The notes: a model not told the origin generated them from the letters alone. A DNA stretch of 46,005 bases from Magnetococcales bacterium (GCA_015228935.1 JADGCO010000027.1:1-46005); one strand, 5' to 3'; shown: positions 1-10,003, numbered from the stretch's first letter. Numbers and translations are program-made.

Positions 1-1458
1 AATTTTGGGTTTTTGTGTGTTGTCCAACCCCAGATGGCGCTTGCGCCAGGAGGTACCATCAGGACAAGGTATCCCCAACAAATCCCGGGCCAGCATGGTG
101 GCCACCAGCTTGAGAAACGTGGTCTTGCCGGAACCCGGTGCCCCCTCGATAAGCAGACGGGCGTGGTGAGGCAGGAGTTGTTGCAGGAGCAGGGATTCAT
201 GGCCCCGATCCATTGTTCCGCGTTCGTCACGGCTTTTCAGGGTGGTGTATAAATCTTCGATGGGATAGACGGGTTTGGCCTCTTTGCCGCGCCCTTTGCC
301 GGTGCCAATGCCACTGATTTTAATGTGCTGGGTGCGGTCCAGGAGGGATTGCAGCCAGGGCGTCATATCAGCGTGTTCAATCCGGCCATCTCCGTCACAA
401 ACAGAGACCCCTTTTTCATGTTCTTTGGCGCGGGGATCCCAGGCAAAGGCCCAGTTGCCGCCGCCCCGTCTGGTCTGGAGATAAGGCCAGAGACGTACCT
501 CCCCGGTCTGGTCCAGGCTGCCCCACATGAACCCCATGGAACGGCTTTCATGGGCTGTCTGGTATCCCTCCAACCCAAACAGGGAGGGTGCCATGATGGT
601 GCAACGCCCTCGATCACCAAAATGTCGCCTGAACTCGGCATCCCCGGTATGCGCATGACCACACAGGCAAGCGTGAAAACGTCCCGAAGGATAAATTTTT
701 TCATCATGGAGCTGTCGGGTGGCCCGCGAAAACCATGACACCGGATGGTGCATGAGCATCAGGGCGTTTTCTTTGATCCTTTCCAGGGGATTGCCTGACG
801 CATGGTTCGCCAGGGCGTTTGGCAACTGTCCCGCAAGCAATTCCAGTTTCCCAAGGAAGTTTCCCTCTTTCTGGTAATGCATCCAGGCCGAGTTGAGACC
901 CACCAGGGTGAGCGGAAATTTGCCGGGCAGGTCGAGTTGCAGGGAAAAGTCACCTGGAAAAGGGGAGGGGTGGTAGCCCTTGCCCAGACAGGGAGCAATC
1001 CTTCTGTCGAACCACTCCAAATAATTCTGGAAAAGGACATGCAATGGACTGGTGCCTGTTTCTTGCCACACCAATTGTTCCAGAATGGGTAATTGCAACG
1101 GCCATGCCTCCGTGCCCAAACTTTTTCCGAAAAGTTGCAGCAAAGGATTGTGATCGACCTGTCTCCTGTCCAAATCATGATTGCCCGGCACGGGAATGAC
1201 GAGAGGTTTGGAATGTTTGCCGTTATCGGTCAACCATGTCAAAAGTTGGTCAAGAAAGCGATCAAATGAGTCATACTCGGCCTTGGCCCCTGACCAGGCA
1301 ATATCCCCGGTGATCAAAAGCAGATCCGGCGCTCCCTGCCTGGCCACCATCTCCCGGAGAGTGTCGCCGAACTCCTGGTTGGTCTGCCACCAAAGCTCTT
1401 TTCCTGGACAACCCATGTGAATATCGGAAATATGCAACCAGCGCAGGGGTTTGGACAT
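1..1458 (-). CDS. Calcineurin-like metallophosphoesterase fused to NACHT-like P-loop ATPase (3' end outside window)
   Basis: The minus-strand frame is open from the ATG at 1458 to the window edge (486 codons, no stop), so the C-terminus is missing. Residues 1-330 carry the full calcineurin-type metal-binding set: S-D-I-H (D12, H14), T-G-D (D52), G-N-H-D (92-95), then M-H-H-P and C-G-H-A-H-T-G. After a linker, a Walker A motif G-A-P-G-S-G-K-T (439-446, K445) follows a conserved-looking RLLIEG strand, as in NACHT/STAND ATPases. The gene starts 97 bp downstream of the NRPS stop on the same strand, with GGAG 9 nt before the ATG. By family knowledge, STAND proteins pair an N-terminal effector with an ATPase switch and a C-terminal sensor; here the effector would be a phosphoesterase acting on nucleic acid or nucleotide. 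Walker B and the sensor lie outside the window, so the NACHT call rests on the P-loop and architecture only. Confidence 0.8.
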   Translation of the reverse strand, partial: MSKPLRWLHISDIHMGCPGKELWWQTNQEFGDTLREMVARQGAPDLLLITGDIAWSGAKAEYDSFDRFLDQLLTWLTDNGKHSKPLVIPVPGNHDLDRRQVDHNPLLQLFGKSLGTEAWPLQLPILEQLVWQETGTSPLHVLFQNYLEWFDRRIAPCLGKGYHPSPFPGDFSLQLDLPGKFPLTLVGLNSAWMHYQKEGNFLGKLELLAGQLPNALANHASGNPLERIKENALMLMHHPVSWFSRATRQLHDEKIYPSGRFHACLCGHAHTGDAEFRRHFGDRGRCTIMAPSLFGLEGYQTAHESRSMGFMWGSLDQTGEVRLWPYLQTRRGGGNWAFAWDPRAKEHEKGVSVCDGDGRIEHADMTPWLQSLLDRTQHIKISGIGTGKGRGKEAKPVYPIEDLYTTLKSRDERGTMDRGHESLLLQQLLPHHARLLIEGAPGSGKTTFLKLVATMLARDLLGIPCPDGTSWRKRHLGLDNTQKPKI

Positions 1459-1555
1459 GAATGACATCTCCACCAAAAAAGCGGAAGGTTGGCACGAAAA
1501 TAACCTTATACTGCATGGGTGATCGTAATAATCAGCCAAAAATGATCAAAGCATG

Positions 1556-4500
1556 TTAAAGGTGGGCCAGGCACCCGCGCAACTTTTCCGCCAGAATTTC
1601 GACATGCGGCTGTTGCATCATGGTGAGGTGGTCCCCCGGAATGACATGTAATTCCACCGGCTTGGCACTGTAGGGACTCCAACCCTGAAAAGGATCCAGG
1701 CGGATGGCGGGATCCATCTTTTCCGTTGTCAGATTATCTGGTTGCAAATCACGGGAACTGAACAAAACCATTCTGACTGGCAGATGCTCTTGCGGGGGGG
1801 TGTATCTGACCTGAAGGTTGGTCTTGTAGACACGAATGAAGCCTTGGAAATGGGCAATATTGGCATCGGCAGGCAGGATATCGTTCTTTTTCAACCGCTC
1901 GAACAGATGGCGCAGCGGTTCTTCCGGATTGAGGGTGGTCATCATGGCCCGGGTGATTTCCAATGGGGTACCGTACATGTGTTCGATGATCTCCGCCAAT
2001 TGCGACAACCATTGGGCCTGACTCCAATCGAGACCAACCGGATGGTAATGGTGTGGTGCCGGAGAGTCGAGAATGGCGAGCAAGGCAACCGGCTCTCCCC
2101 GGGCATGAAGCTGGCGGACCATTTCATAGGCCACGGTGCCACCAAAAGAGTGCCCTCCCAGATAATAGGGGCCATGGGGTTGGACACCCTTGATGGTGGC
2201 GATGTAATGGGCGGCCAGATCCTCCACACGTTCATGAGGGGCTGTGGCACCATCCAGCCCGGGAGGTTGCAGGGCATAAAAAGGACGGTCCGCCGCCAGG
2301 CAACGTCCAAGTTGATGAAAATAAATGACGTATCCCCCGGCTCCGGCAACGCAGAAAAAGGGAGACTGGTTGCCCCGGCCCTGGATGGCGACCAAAGAAG
2401 ACCAGGGATCCGTCGCGCTCTGCTTGCGGATGATCCGGGCGAGTTGTTCAATGGTGCTGCCTTGAAACAAGACAGACAGCGGCAGACTTTTCTTGAAATG
2501 TTGTTCGATCCGGGCCATCAACCGCACCGCGATCAGGGAGTGTCCGCCCAGATCGAAAAAGTTGTCCCGAATGCCAATCGGACGTATCTGCAAAACATCT
2601 TCCCAGATCTGGACCAGTTCGAGTTCCAGAATATCCCGGGAAGAGAGGGCGGCCTGGTCCGGGTTGATCCGCTGGCCGGGGCGCGGTTCGGGCAGGGCAC
2701 GACGGTTGATCTTGCCGTTGGGGGTCAGGGGGAGGGCATCCAGAATGACAAAGTGGTTGGGAAGCATGTAATCTGGCAGACGTCCCTGGAGAAAACGGCG
2801 CAATTCAACAGGGTCGGGAACCTTTTGTCCGGCATGGGGAACAAGATAAGCCACCAGGGACCGCTCCTGGGTAGCGGTGTTTTCATGCACATGGGCCACC
2901 CCTTCCCGGATCGCCGGATGTTGAACCAGATGGCTTTCGATTTCGCCCAGTTCGATGCGGAAGCCGCGAATCTTGACCTGATTGTCCAGGCGGCGCACAT
3001 AGTCGAGGGTGCCATCCGCCAGGTAACGGGCCAGGTCTCCGGTTTTGTAGATGCGCTCCCCAGGCCTGAATGGATCGGGAATGAATTTTTCCGCTGTCAG
3101 ATCGGGTCGGTTGCGATACCCCCGTGCCACACCGGCACCACCGATGCAGAGTTCTCCGGCGACACCGATGGGAACCATGTCGAGGTGGGCATCCAGAATG
3201 TAAATCCGGGTGTTGGCAATGGGATGCCCGATGGGTTCCACCGCCCCGGACTGCCCGGACCGGGGCACCACCCGTTGCACCGTTGACCAGATGGTAGTCT
3301 CTGTTGGCCCATACATGTTCCAGAGCGTGCCGCACTTTTCCAGCAACGCAACGGCCATGTGACGGGGGAGGGGTTCGCCGCCACACAGGATGGTGAGGTT
3401 GGGCATCGGTTCCCAGTCCTGGTCGAGCAGCAGACGCCAGGTCGCCGGGGTGGCCTGCATCAGGGTGATCTGTTCCTGCCGCAAAGCCTGCAACAGAGAG
3501 GCACCACTTCGGACCATCTCCGTGTCGGCGATCACGACCCGCCCGCCGACCGTCAGGGGCAGAAACAGTTCCAGAATGGAAATGTCAAAGGAGATGGTGG
3601 TGACGGCCAGGAGAGAGTCCCGGGCCGAGAAGCCCGGGGTCTGTTGCATGCTCCACATGAAATTGACCACCGCCCCATGGGAAATCATCACCCCTTTGGG
3701 CCGACCCGTCGAACCCGAGGTGTAGATGACATAAGCCAGATGGCCGGCTTCTGTCTCGGAGCGTGGATTGTCGGTCTGTTCCCGGGCAAACCGGCTGGCA
3801 TCGGTATCCAGGCAGAGGGTGCTGACGCCGGAAGCGGGTATGTGGCCCAAAAGATTGTTTTGGGTCAACAAAATTTTTACCCCCGCATCTTCCAGAATGT
3901 AGGCCAGACGGTCCACCGGATAGGCGGGATCCAGAGGCACGTAAGCCCCGCCTGCCTTGAGAATGGCCAACAGGCCAAGCAGCATGTCCAGGGACCGCTC
4001 CAGGCAGACGCCTACCAGGGTATCGGGTTTGACCCCCAGCGTCTGCAAATGGTGGGCCAGTTGATTGGCACGGCGATTCAATTCACCATAGGTCCAGGCC
4101 TGTCCGGCACACTGCACGGCTATGGCATCCGGGGATTTGGCGCATTGAATTTCCACCATCTGGTGCAGAGTCGGGAGATCGGGCCAGATCCGGGTGGTGT
4201 CGTTCCAGACCTCGCGCAGGGTGTGCCGTTCCGTTGCGGTCAACAAGGGCACCTGCTGGATGGGTTGTTGGGGCATGGCGATGCAACCCGCCAACAGGGT
4301 CTTGTAGTGGGTTCCCAGGCGTTCCACGGTTTCCCGGGCGAAAAGATCGCTGTTGTATTCCAGGGTTCCGAGCAGACCTTCGCTGGTTTCCTCGATCTGG
4401 AGCGTCAGGTCGAACTTGGAAATGACCAGCTCCTGGGGGAGGTTTTCCAGGATCAGGCCCGGCAGGGTCGGTTTGCCCTCGCTCTTGTTCTGAAAAATGA

Positions 4501-7500
4501 ACATGACCTGGAACAGGGGGGAGTGGCTCAGGTTGCGCTCCACCTTCAGCTCGTCCACCAGTTTTTCAAAGGGGAGATCCTGATGGGTATAGGCGGCCAG
4601 GGCCGTTTGCCGGGTTTGTTGGAGAAGCTCTTCCACCGTGGGGTTGGCAGAGAGATCCAGCCGCAACACCAGGGTATTGACAAAAAAGCCGATCAACCCC
4701 TCCACCTCCCGCACCGTGCGGTTGGCGGTGGGAAAGCCGATCACCAGATCGGTTTGCTGGCTGTAGCGCGACAACAATGCCCCGAAAGCCCCAAACAGGG
4801 TCATGAACAGCGATGCCCCCACCCCTTGACCCAATTCCTGAATCTGGGTGGTTTCCTCCCGGGTGAGGGTAAATCGGACCAGATTGCCCTGGAATCGTTG
4901 CATGGCCGGACGGGGATAATCGGTGGGCAGTTCCAGCAGGGCCGGGGCACCGGCCAGTTGTCTGGTCCAGTAGGTCAACTGTTCGGTCAGGACATCCCCG
5001 CTCAGCCAGGTTCTTTGCCAGGCTGCAAAATCGACATACTGGATGGGCAGGGGGGGGAGAGGCGAGGTTTCCCCCTGGGCCAGGGCCGCATAGAGCTGAC
5101 CGCACTCCTGCAACAACACCCCGATGGACCAGCCATCCGAAATGATGTGGTGCATGTTGATCAGCATGACATGGCTGTCGGCACGCAGCAGGATCAGGGT
5201 GGCACGAAACAGGGGGCCTGTTGCGATGTTGAAGGGGTGTTCCGCATCGGCGGCAGCGACTTTTTGCACCTGGAGGGTTTGCGCGGAGGTATCCAGATGT
5301 TGCAGATCGACCTGCTGCATGACGAACGGATCCTGGACCATGCGCACCATGGCCACGCCATCCACGGTCGGATAGCAACTGCGCAGGATTTCGTGGCGCT
5401 CAACGATGATTTGCAGACTTTGGTGCAATGCCTGCCGGTTCAACTGGCCGTGCAGATGCCAGGCCACGGGCATGGAGTAGGTGGGGCTGGCCCCTTCCAA
5501 CTGGTCGAGAAACCACAACCGTTGCTGGGCGAAGGAGAGGGGCAGAACTCCCTGGCGTGCAATGACCTGGATTGGGGCAAGGTAGCATTCTCCCATACTC
5601 CGCACCCCGACAACCGTCTGGCCGCCTTTGGTCAAAAATTCATCGGCGGAGAGTTGTTGCAAATGATCCATGAACAGGGCGATGGTCGGGGCCTCGAACA
5701 GGGCCACGACATCGATGGGCACATGCAGGAAAGCCTGCAACTTGTTGACGAAAATCACCCCCTTGATGGAATCGCCACCCAGCTCGAAAAAATTGTCATG
5801 GATGCCGATCTGGTGGATCTGCAATATTTCCTGCCACAATTGGACCAGATGTTGTTCGATGGATGTTCGGGGGGGAACATAGGCTGTTTCCAGGTCGCGG
5901 CGGTTGACATCCGGCTTGGGGAGTGCCTGGCGATTGACCTTGCCGCTTTCGGTCAATGGCATGCGTTCCAGAGGAATGAAAACAGCCGGTATCATGTGTT
6001 CCGCCAGTTTTTCCTTGAGATACTGGCGCAAGGCAGGGATGGAGATTGTGTGTCCCGGGGTGGGGACCAGGTAGGCCACGAGGCGTGCCGCCTGTTCGGG
6101 TCCGTCATCCTGTCTGGCCATGACCACGGCTTCGGCCACGGTGGCATGTTGCACGAGGAGTGCCTCGATTTCGCCCAACTCGATCCGGAAGCCGCGTATC
6201 TTGACCTGAAAGTCGAGTCGTCCCAGATATTCGATGGGACCGTCCGGGCGATAACGCACCAGATCGCCGGTTTTGTAGAGTCTGGCTTGCGGATCCGGGC
6301 TGAAGGGATCGGGAATGAATTTTTCCCGGGTCAGTTCCGGTCGATTCAAATATCCGTCCGCCAGTTGGACGCCGGCAATGTGCAACTCTCCGGGCACGCC
6401 AACCGGCAGCAGTTGCAGATTGGGATCCAGGATGTAAATCCGGGTATTGGCGATTGGCCGGCCAATGGGCACCTGTGTCAGGGGATGCTGGCGTCGGCAG
6501 GGCCAGTGGGTGACATCGATGGCTGCTTCTGTCGGGCCATACAGGTTGTGCAGTTCCACCGTGGCCGGAAGACGGGCAAACAGCATCTCCTGCAATTCAT
6601 AACGCAAGGCTTCGCCGCCACTGATCACCCGCCGGATGGAGTGGCATGCATCCACGCCCTTTTCCTGCACGAACAACTGCATCATGGAGGGGACAAATTG
6701 CAGGGTGGTGATCTGTTGTTCCTGGATGAAACGCACCAGATAGGCGCTCTCCTTGTGACCGCCTGGTTTGGCCAGCACGGTTTGTGCCCCCACCATCAGG
6801 GGCCAGAAAAATTCCCATACCGACACGTCGAAACAAACCGTGGTTTTTTGCAGCACGCGATCCGTGGCATCCAGGGGAAAGGCGCTTTGCATCCACATGA
6901 TCCGGTTGCAGATGGCCCGGTGCGAAATGATCACGCCCTTGGGACGGCCCGTGGACCCCGAGGTATACATGACGTAGGCCGGGTGGGCCGGTGTGGCCAG
7001 AATGACCGGGTTGTGGGTTGGCCACTCCCGGGTCGGGTTGGCAATTTCCTGATCCAGACAGATGACCTGAGCCAGCGTGTTGAACTGCCCGACCAGGGTC
7101 GATAAATGGGTCTGGGTCAGCAGGACCGGTGCCTGGGCATCGGTCATCATGAAGGCCAGACGTTCCGATGGATAGTCGGGATCCAGGGGTACGTAGGCCC
7201 CGCCTGCCTTGAGGATGGCGACCAGGCCGACCACCATTTCCAGGGACCGTTCCAGGCAGAGACCTACCAAGGATCCAACCCCGATACCCAGACTTTGCAG
7301 GTGATGCGCCAACCGGTTGGCCTGGATGTTCAGTTCCCGGTAGCTCAGATGCCGGCCCTCGCAAAACACGGCCCGTGCCTCCGGCGTTTTTTCCACCTGG
7401 TCTTCGATCCAGGCATGCAGGCACCGATGCAGGGGAAAATCGGTGGCCGTATGGTTCCATTGCTGGAGCTGCGTCTGTTCTTCCGGTGTCAACAAAGGCA

Positions 7501-9037
7501 CTGTTGCCACGGGTTGCCGGGGTTGATCGAGCAGGCCGGTGAGCAGGGTCCGAAAATGTCCGGCCATGCGCTGGATGGTGGCCTGGCTGAACAGGTCGGT
7601 GTTGTAGCGAAACCTGGCTTCGAGACCCTGGGGGGTCTCTTCCATGTCCAGCACCAGATCCACCACGGCGGTCATGTCTTCGGTGGGGAGGGGTGTCAGG
7701 GTCAATCCTTCCAGTTTGATCTCCTGCAAGGGGGCATTTTGCAGGACGAACATCACCTGGAAGAGGGGGGTGACATTCAGGCTGCGCTCGACCTTCAGCT
7801 CGTCCAGGAGTTTTTCAAACGGTAAATCCTTGTGTTCATAGGCCGCCAGCGCCATCTCCTTGATCCGCTTCAACAGATCAATATATCCCGGATTGCCGTG
7901 CAGCCGGACACGCAAGATCAGCGTGTTCAAAAACAGGCCGATCAGGGCTTCGGTCTGGCTGTGCGGTCGATTGGCGATGGGCGAGCCGATGACGACATCT
8001 TCCTGCCGGGTGTAGCGATACAACAAGGTCGCAAAGGCCCCCAGCAAGGCCATGAACAGGGTCACCTTGGCCTCGACACAAAATTTTTCGAGTCGTTTGG
8101 CAAATTCGGGTGAAAAACAGATCTGCTCCGTGCTGCCATGATAGCGTTGGATGCGTGGACGGGGAAAATCCAGGGGCAGTTCCAGCATGGTGGGCACCTG
8201 GGCCAACTGCTCGCGCCAATATTTTTTTCTGGTTTCCAGAAATTCGCCTTGCAGCCTTTGCCGCTCCCAATGTGCAAAGTCGGCATACTGGATGGGCAGA
8301 GTGGGAAGCTGAGCCGGTTGGCCGGTATCAAAGGCATGATAAAATACCGACAACTCCTGAATGAACAGATTGATCGACCAGCCGTCGGAAATAATGTGAT
8401 GCATCGTCAAAATGAAAATATTTTCAAATTCATGAATATTGAGCATGACCACCCGGAACAGCAGATTGCCGGAGGCCAGATTGAATGGGGTCTCCGCCTG
8501 TTCGCGGGTGATGCGGGCAATATGCGCTTTTTGTGCATCCGGGGTCAGATGGTGCAGATCGATTTGGGTCAGGGTCAGTCTGGCCTGATGCCTGGTCAAC
8601 TGGACTGGCTGGTCACCCTCGATCCGGAAGGCACTGTGCAACACTTCGTGACGCTGGATAATGGCATTCAAGGCCTGTTCGAGGGCCGTCATGTTCAAGG
8701 TGCCGCGGACCCGGATGACGGAAGGTGGGACATTGTAGGTGGCTGATTTGCCGTGTTCCAATTGATCGAGGAACCACAAACGCTGTTGGGCAAACGAGAG
8801 GGGCAGTCCCTGCGTGCGCGGCATGACCGGAATGGGTGTCTCGAAATTTCCGGTTTGCCAGGCGCTCTCCTGTTGTTCCAGCCATGAAATAATCTCTGTT
8901 TTGCGTGCGGTGAGCTGTTCCAGAAGGTCGGGCGTCATCACGCCTTTGGGGGATCCGTAACGCAGACGCCCCTGATCGATGGTGAATGTGATGCCCATAT
9001 TCCTGAGTCGGGAAATAAAATTTTCCATATTTTCCAT
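1556..9037 (-). CDS. Two-module nonribosomal peptide synthetase (docking-C-A-T-C-A-T-TE)
   Basis: This 2493-residue protein assembles a peptide on carrier domains and releases it. Order: TubC-like N-terminal docking segment (about 1-58); condensation domain with H-H-I-I-S-D-G (about 211-219); adenylation domain with Y-T-S-G-S-T-G-R-P-K-G near 689; carrier with L-G-G-D-S (Ser near 1089); second condensation domain (HHIISDG near 1297); second adenylation domain (near 1771); carrier L-G-G-H-S (near 2164); thioesterase with G-H-S-F-G-G (near 2296). No epimerase, methyltransferase or MbtH is seen, and both C domains look LCL-like. By eye the A2 pocket code reads D-I-L-Q-L-G-M-I-W, which fits glycine. 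A1 reads roughly D-V-W-Q-I-G-L-I-D, between known Ser and Gln codes, so its substrate is unresolved. The start at 9037 is supported by AAGG 7 nt upstream. No phosphopantetheinyl transferase, exporter or partner synthetase lies in the window. Confidence 0.95.
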   Translation of the reverse strand: MENMENFISRLRNMGITFTIDQGRLRYGSPKGVMTPDLLEQLTARKTEIISWLEQQESAWQTGNFETPIPVMPRTQGLPLSFAQQRLWFLDQLEHGKSATYNVPPSVIRVRGTLNMTALEQALNAIIQRHEVLHSAFRIEGDQPVQLTRHQARLTLTQIDLHHLTPDAQKAHIARITREQAETPFNLASGNLLFRVVMLNIHEFENIFILTMHHIISDGWSINLFIQELSVFYHAFDTGQPAQLPTLPIQYADFAHWERQRLQGEFLETRKKYWREQLAQVPTMLELPLDFPRPRIQRYHGSTEQICFSPEFAKRLEKFCVEAKVTLFMALLGAFATLLYRYTRQEDVVIGSPIANRPHSQTEALIGLFLNTLILRVRLHGNPGYIDLLKRIKEMALAAYEHKDLPFEKLLDELKVERSLNVTPLFQVMFVLQNAPLQEIKLEGLTLTPLPTEDMTAVVDLVLDMEETPQGLEARFRYNTDLFSQATIQRMAGHFRTLLTGLLDQPRQPVATVPLLTPEEQTQLQQWNHTATDFPLHRCLHAWIEDQVEKTPEARAVFCEGRHLSYRELNIQANRLAHHLQSLGIGVGSLVGLCLERSLEMVVGLVAILKAGGAYVPLDPDYPSERLAFMMTDAQAPVLLTQTHLSTLVGQFNTLAQVICLDQEIANPTREWPTHNPVILATPAHPAYVMYTSGSTGRPKGVIISHRAICNRIMWMQSAFPLDATDRVLQKTTVCFDVSVWEFFWPLMVGAQTVLAKPGGHKESAYLVRFIQEQQITTLQFVPSMMQLFVQEKGVDACHSIRRVISGGEALRYELQEMLFARLPATVELHNLYGPTEAAIDVTHWPCRRQHPLTQVPIGRPIANTRIYILDPNLQLLPVGVPGELHIAGVQLADGYLNRPELTREKFIPDPFSPDPQARLYKTGDLVRYRPDGPIEYLGRLDFQVKIRGFRIELGEIEALLVQHATVAEAVVMARQDDGPEQAARLVAYLVPTPGHTISIPALRQYLKEKLAEHMIPAVFIPLERMPLTESGKVNRQALPKPDVNRRDLETAYVPPRTSIEQHLVQLWQEILQIHQIGIHDNFFELGGDSIKGVIFVNKLQAFLHVPIDVVALFEAPTIALFMDHLQQLSADEFLTKGGQTVVGVRSMGECYLAPIQVIARQGVLPLSFAQQRLWFLDQLEGASPTYSMPVAWHLHGQLNRQALHQSLQIIVERHEILRSCYPTVDGVAMVRMVQDPFVMQQVDLQHLDTSAQTLQVQKVAAADAEHPFNIATGPLFRATLILLRADSHVMLINMHHIISDGWSIGVLLQECGQLYAALAQGETSPLPPLPIQYVDFAAWQRTWLSGDVLTEQLTYWTRQLAGAPALLELPTDYPRPAMQRFQGNLVRFTLTREETTQIQELGQGVGASLFMTLFGAFGALLSRYSQQTDLVIGFPTANRTVREVEGLIGFFVNTLVLRLDLSANPTVEELLQQTRQTALAAYTHQDLPFEKLVDELKVERNLSHSPLFQVMFIFQNKSEGKPTLPGLILENLPQELVISKFDLTLQIEETSEGLLGTLEYNSDLFARETVERLGTHYKTLLAGCIAMPQQPIQQVPLLTATERHTLREVWNDTTRIWPDLPTLHQMVEIQCAKSPDAIAVQCAGQAWTYGELNRRANQLAHHLQTLGVKPDTLVGVCLERSLDMLLGLLAILKAGGAYVPLDPAYPVDRLAYILEDAGVKILLTQNNLLGHIPASGVSTLCLDTDASRFAREQTDNPRSETEAGHLAYVIYTSGSTGRPKGVMISHGAVVNFMWSMQQTPGFSARDSLLAVTTISFDISILELFLPLTVGGRVVIADTEMVRSGASLLQALRQEQITLMQATPATWRLLLDQDWEPMPNLTILCGGEPLPRHMAVALLEKCGTLWNMYGPTETTIWSTVQRVVPRSGQSGAVEPIGHPIANTRIYILDAHLDMVPIGVAGELCIGGAGVARGYRNRPDLTAEKFIPDPFRPGERIYKTGDLARYLADGTLDYVRRLDNQVKIRGFRIELGEIESHLVQHPAIREGVAHVHENTATQERSLVAYLVPHAGQKVPDPVELRRFLQGRLPDYMLPNHFVILDALPLTPNGKINRRALPEPRPGQRINPDQAALSSRDILELELVQIWEDVLQIRPIGIRDNFFDLGGHSLIAVRLMARIEQHFKKSLPLSVLFQGSTIEQLARIIRKQSATDPWSSLVAIQGRGNQSPFFCVAGAGGYVIYFHQLGRCLAADRPFYALQPPGLDGATAPHERVEDLAAHYIATIKGVQPHGPYYLGGHSFGGTVAYEMVRQLHARGEPVALLAILDSPAPHHYHPVGLDWSQAQWLSQLAEIIEHMYGTPLEITRAMMTTLNPEEPLRHLFERLKKNDILPADANIAHFQGFIRVYKTNLQVRYTPPQEHLPVRMVLFSSRDLQPDNLTTEKMDPAIRLDPFQGWSPYSAKPVELHVIPGDHLTMMQQPHVEILAEKLRGCLAHL

Positions 9038-9432
9038 GATGTTACCTTGTCGATCCGTGTTGGTTCAGCAGGAATCGCGATGGGCTTGAGGCCTTTAACG
9101 TCTGGAAATTCATGAATTGTCGGGAGTTCGCTGGTCCTGGTCTGCCCAGACATGCGTATTCCAGGCACATGGAGGAAGTTTGCCACATCCCGCACCCTGG
9201 CAAAAGTCGTTTTGGCCTGATCTGTGCTGAAGATCAGATGCAAAATCCTTTGGTACAATATGGATATTGGGGGCGCGGACGACTTTCTGAAGTGTAACGA
9301 ATTGTTTTCGCAAGCTGCTTTCAAAAATCTTTGCGTGTCATATGCTTGACAAAGAAACCACATATTTCCAGTGTGTTGCGCGGAATTTCTGGCTGGCTGG
9401 GGCGAAAAAGCCCCGGGATCTGTATTGAATCA
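9038..9432. other. Intergenic region upstream of the NRPS
   Basis: This 395 bp gap lies between the NRPS start and the end of the downstream coiled-coil gene, both on the minus strand. Short ORFs on either strand resemble nothing recognisable. A 5-bp GC stem (9399-9403 with 9410-9414) lies just past the coiled-coil stop but has no T-run, so it is at best a weak terminator. The NRPS promoter should lie here, but no convincing -35/-10 pair was found. Confidence 0.5.
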
Positions 9433-10002
9433 TCACCACCATCCGAACCCCTTGGCCATCATGCCGACCAGGGTTCCAGAGAGGCTGATCAAAAAGGCAA
9501 ACATCAGCCACATGGTACGGCGCACATCGCGGAATTCGGTTCGCAAGTCACGGAACTCGGCCTGGGAATCCGTGAATCTTGAGTTTATTTCTCTTCTGAA
9601 TTCAATAAATTGAGTGTTCATCTCCGCTCGGAGGGCGTTGGATTCTTCCTTGATTTCCTTGCGGAGAGCGTTGGATTCCTCCTTCATTTCCTTGCGTAGG
9701 GAGGTGAATTCTGCATCGATTCCCTTGAATTCTGCATCGATTCCCTTGAATTCCGCTTTGATTTCCTTGAACTCGGCGCTGACTTCCTTCCGAAAATCCC
9801 GGAATTCGGCCTTCAAGTCCGTCAAATCCGACTGGATGTGTTCGACATTGGCTTCAAGTCTGGCTACACGTGCTTCCATACCGCCGTCTCCTCCTCCAGC
9901 ACCGCCATGGGGAGCTTGTTTGGGGGGAATCTCGATGTTTTCTGGATGTGCATGCAAGGCGTTGGGCACTCTGGCGATGTTGCTTTTTCTAGTCATTGTC
10001 AT
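9433..10002 (-). CDS. Coiled-coil protein with C-terminal membrane anchor (tandem copy 2)
   Basis: 189 residues. The N-terminus is M-T-M-T-R-K-S-N-I-A-R-V, followed by a Gly-rich linker and a long charged coiled coil (about residues 42-160) built from seven-residue steps such as E-F-K-G-I-D-A. It ends with one hydrophobic segment (about 165-185) and the tail G-M-M-A-K-G-F-G-W-W. The arrangement resembles DUF1640/CCDC90-type or t-SNARE-like tail-anchored coiled coils; the family assignment is inferred. It begins one base after the stop of the gene at 10004-10543 and is almost the same protein, so the two arose by tandem duplication and are probably cotranscribed. This copy has one extra E-F-K-G-I-D-A heptad and a few substitutions. 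Function unknown; oligomeric scaffolding at the inner membrane is plausible. Confidence 0.8.
   Translation of the reverse strand: MTMTRKSNIARVPNALHAHPENIEIPPKQAPHGGAGGGDGGMEARVARLEANVEHIQSDLTDLKAEFRDFRKEVSAEFKEIKAEFKGIDAEFKGIDAEFTSLRKEMKEESNALRKEIKEESNALRAEMNTQFIEFRREINSRFTDSQAEFRDLRTEFRDVRRTMWLMFAFLISLSGTLVGMMAKGFGWW
9706..9747. repeat. 21-bp tandem repeat, two identical copies
   Basis: Two exact copies (9706-9726 and 9727-9747) encode two consecutive E-F-K-G-I-D-A heptads in the coiled coil. The neighbouring paralogue has only one copy, so the coiled coil has grown or shrunk by exactly one heptad. The next 21 bp (9748-9768) is a diverged version. Confidence 0.9.
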
Positions 10003-10003
10003 T

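Noticed and set aside
3359-7105. Long plus-strand open frame (1248 codons) opposite the NRPS, and a similar one at 1742-3286
   Set aside because: Both lie antisense to clear NRPS domains, lack any family resemblance, and are expected from the GC-rich third codon positions of the real gene.
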